A DNA stretch of 6,114 nucleotides from NCBI GenBank assembly GCA_023459755.1, contig JAEWSS010000107.1, positions 1 through 6,114 on the forward strand. Reading direction: 5' to 3'. The DNA comes from Verrucomicrobiota bacterium. Lineage in GTDB: Bacteria; Verrucomicrobiota; Lentisphaeria; Victivallales; Victivallaceae. The notes below the pieces were generated by a model. That model was not told the DNA's origin, ran no database searches, and saw only the letters and a list, made by a program, of their open reading frames with translations. A program made the position numbers and the translations under genes. Below, in pieces: positions 5,775-6,114 of the stretch (positions within the stretch are counted from its first letter, which is position 1; each line of letters begins with the position of its first letter).

Positions 5775-6114
5775 ATGGTAAATCAGGAAAAGCACGGGGG
5801 ATTTTTTCGCCATTGGCCGGCTATTCTGCTGGGCGCGGTGGTAAGTTTGATTCTGATTTTTGCGATATTCACGTTTCAGGTGAACGAAAATACGGCCGCG
5901 GTGGTGACTACGTTCGGACGTGTCTCCACGGAGGCCCCGCAGCCCGGTCTGCATTTTCGCTGGCCCTTCCCGGTGGAGAAAATCTATAAGTTTGACAAAC
6001 GGTCGCGCGCGTTCACCGGAACCGCCGCCGGCGCCGCCGAGGAAATTCTCACCAGCGACGGCAATAATATAGTCGTCAGTATTTTTGTTGTCTACCATAT
6101 TGCCGATCCGGTGC
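5775..6114 (+). CDS. hflC: HflC-like SPFH membrane protein, 3' truncated
   Basis: The frame runs from ATG 5775 to the right edge without a stop, giving 113 residues of an expected 300 or so. A short polar N-terminus is followed by one hydrophobic anchor at about residues 14-34. Next comes the SPFH domain start: VNENTAAVVTTFGRV (36-50), PQPGLHFRWPFPVEKIYKFD (55-74) and ILTSDGNNIVV (91-101). This pattern of anchor, EGE/NEN-type entry, PGLHF-P-P and a retained LTSDGN motif is typical of HflC and HflK. Size and position after the HflK-like gene favour HflC. With HflK it is expected to form the membrane complex that modulates FtsH. It is 27 bases downstream of hflK with no terminator between, so the two share an operon. 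Unlike its partner, it has the ordinary single-anchor layout. The C-terminal part cannot be assessed. Confidence 0.82.
   Translation, partial: MVNQEKHGGFFRHWPAILLGAVVSLILIFAIFTFQVNENTAAVVTTFGRVSTEAPQPGLHFRWPFPVEKIYKFDKRSRAFTGTAAGAAEEILTSDGNNIVVSIFVVYHIADPV

Noticed and set aside
4506..6098. 530-codon open frame on the minus strand across hflK and hflC
   Set aside because: It spans two clear + strand SPFH genes and their 27-base spacer. The product is low-complexity, rich in His, Arg and Gly, with no recognisable domain, as expected of a codon-bias shadow.
1..6114. CRISPR array, insertion sequence with transposase, or defence system
   Set aside because: No spaced direct repeats, transposase or nuclease motifs, or toxin-antitoxin pairs were seen. 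The only repeat-like items are the intergenic inverted repeat and A-tracts.

Overview
The window looks like a piece of bacterial chromosome, probably from the Lentisphaerota/Verrucomicrobiota (PVC) side of the tree. That guess rests on three things seen here: GC-rich genes with many GCC, GGC and CCG codons, a large two-SIS-domain protein resembling glucokinase regulatory protein, and an HflK-like protein with an unusually long membrane-rich N-terminus. The assignment is from memory of these families and is tentative. All supported genes are on the + strand.

Region 1 (1-3412) is the end of an amino-sugar operon. It opens inside a family 20 glycoside hydrolase of the GH20C type, a predicted exo-beta-N-acetylhexosaminidase whose 5' end lies outside the window. 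Ten bases after its stop begins a 586-residue protein of the MurQ/GCKR family. It keeps the sugar-phosphate fold motifs but appears to lack one of the two MurQ catalytic glutamates. A strong rho-independent terminator (12-bp stem, TGCG loop, T7) closes the unit. The likely theme is release of N-acetylhexosamines followed by handling or sensing of a sugar phosphate.

Region 2 (3413-3722) is an AT-rich intergenic stretch, unlike the genes around it. It holds a long imperfect inverted repeat (3458-3550) whose loop carries a good Shine-Dalgarno and a 10-codon mini-ORF, then repeated A-tracts, a weak hairpin with a T-run, and a convincing extended -10 promoter (3645-3673) for the next operon.

Region 3 (3723-6114) is an hflK-hflC type pair. 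The first gene encodes a 674-residue SPFH protein with about seven membrane segments (E. coli HflK has one) and a His/Asp/Glu-rich insert in its predicted periplasmic domain. The second, an ordinary HflC-like protein, runs off the right edge. In characterised bacteria HflK and HflC form a membrane complex around the FtsH protease and modulate its activity. The most unusual items are the degenerate-site GCKR-like protein, the remodelled HflK, and the unexplained hairpin plus mini-ORF.
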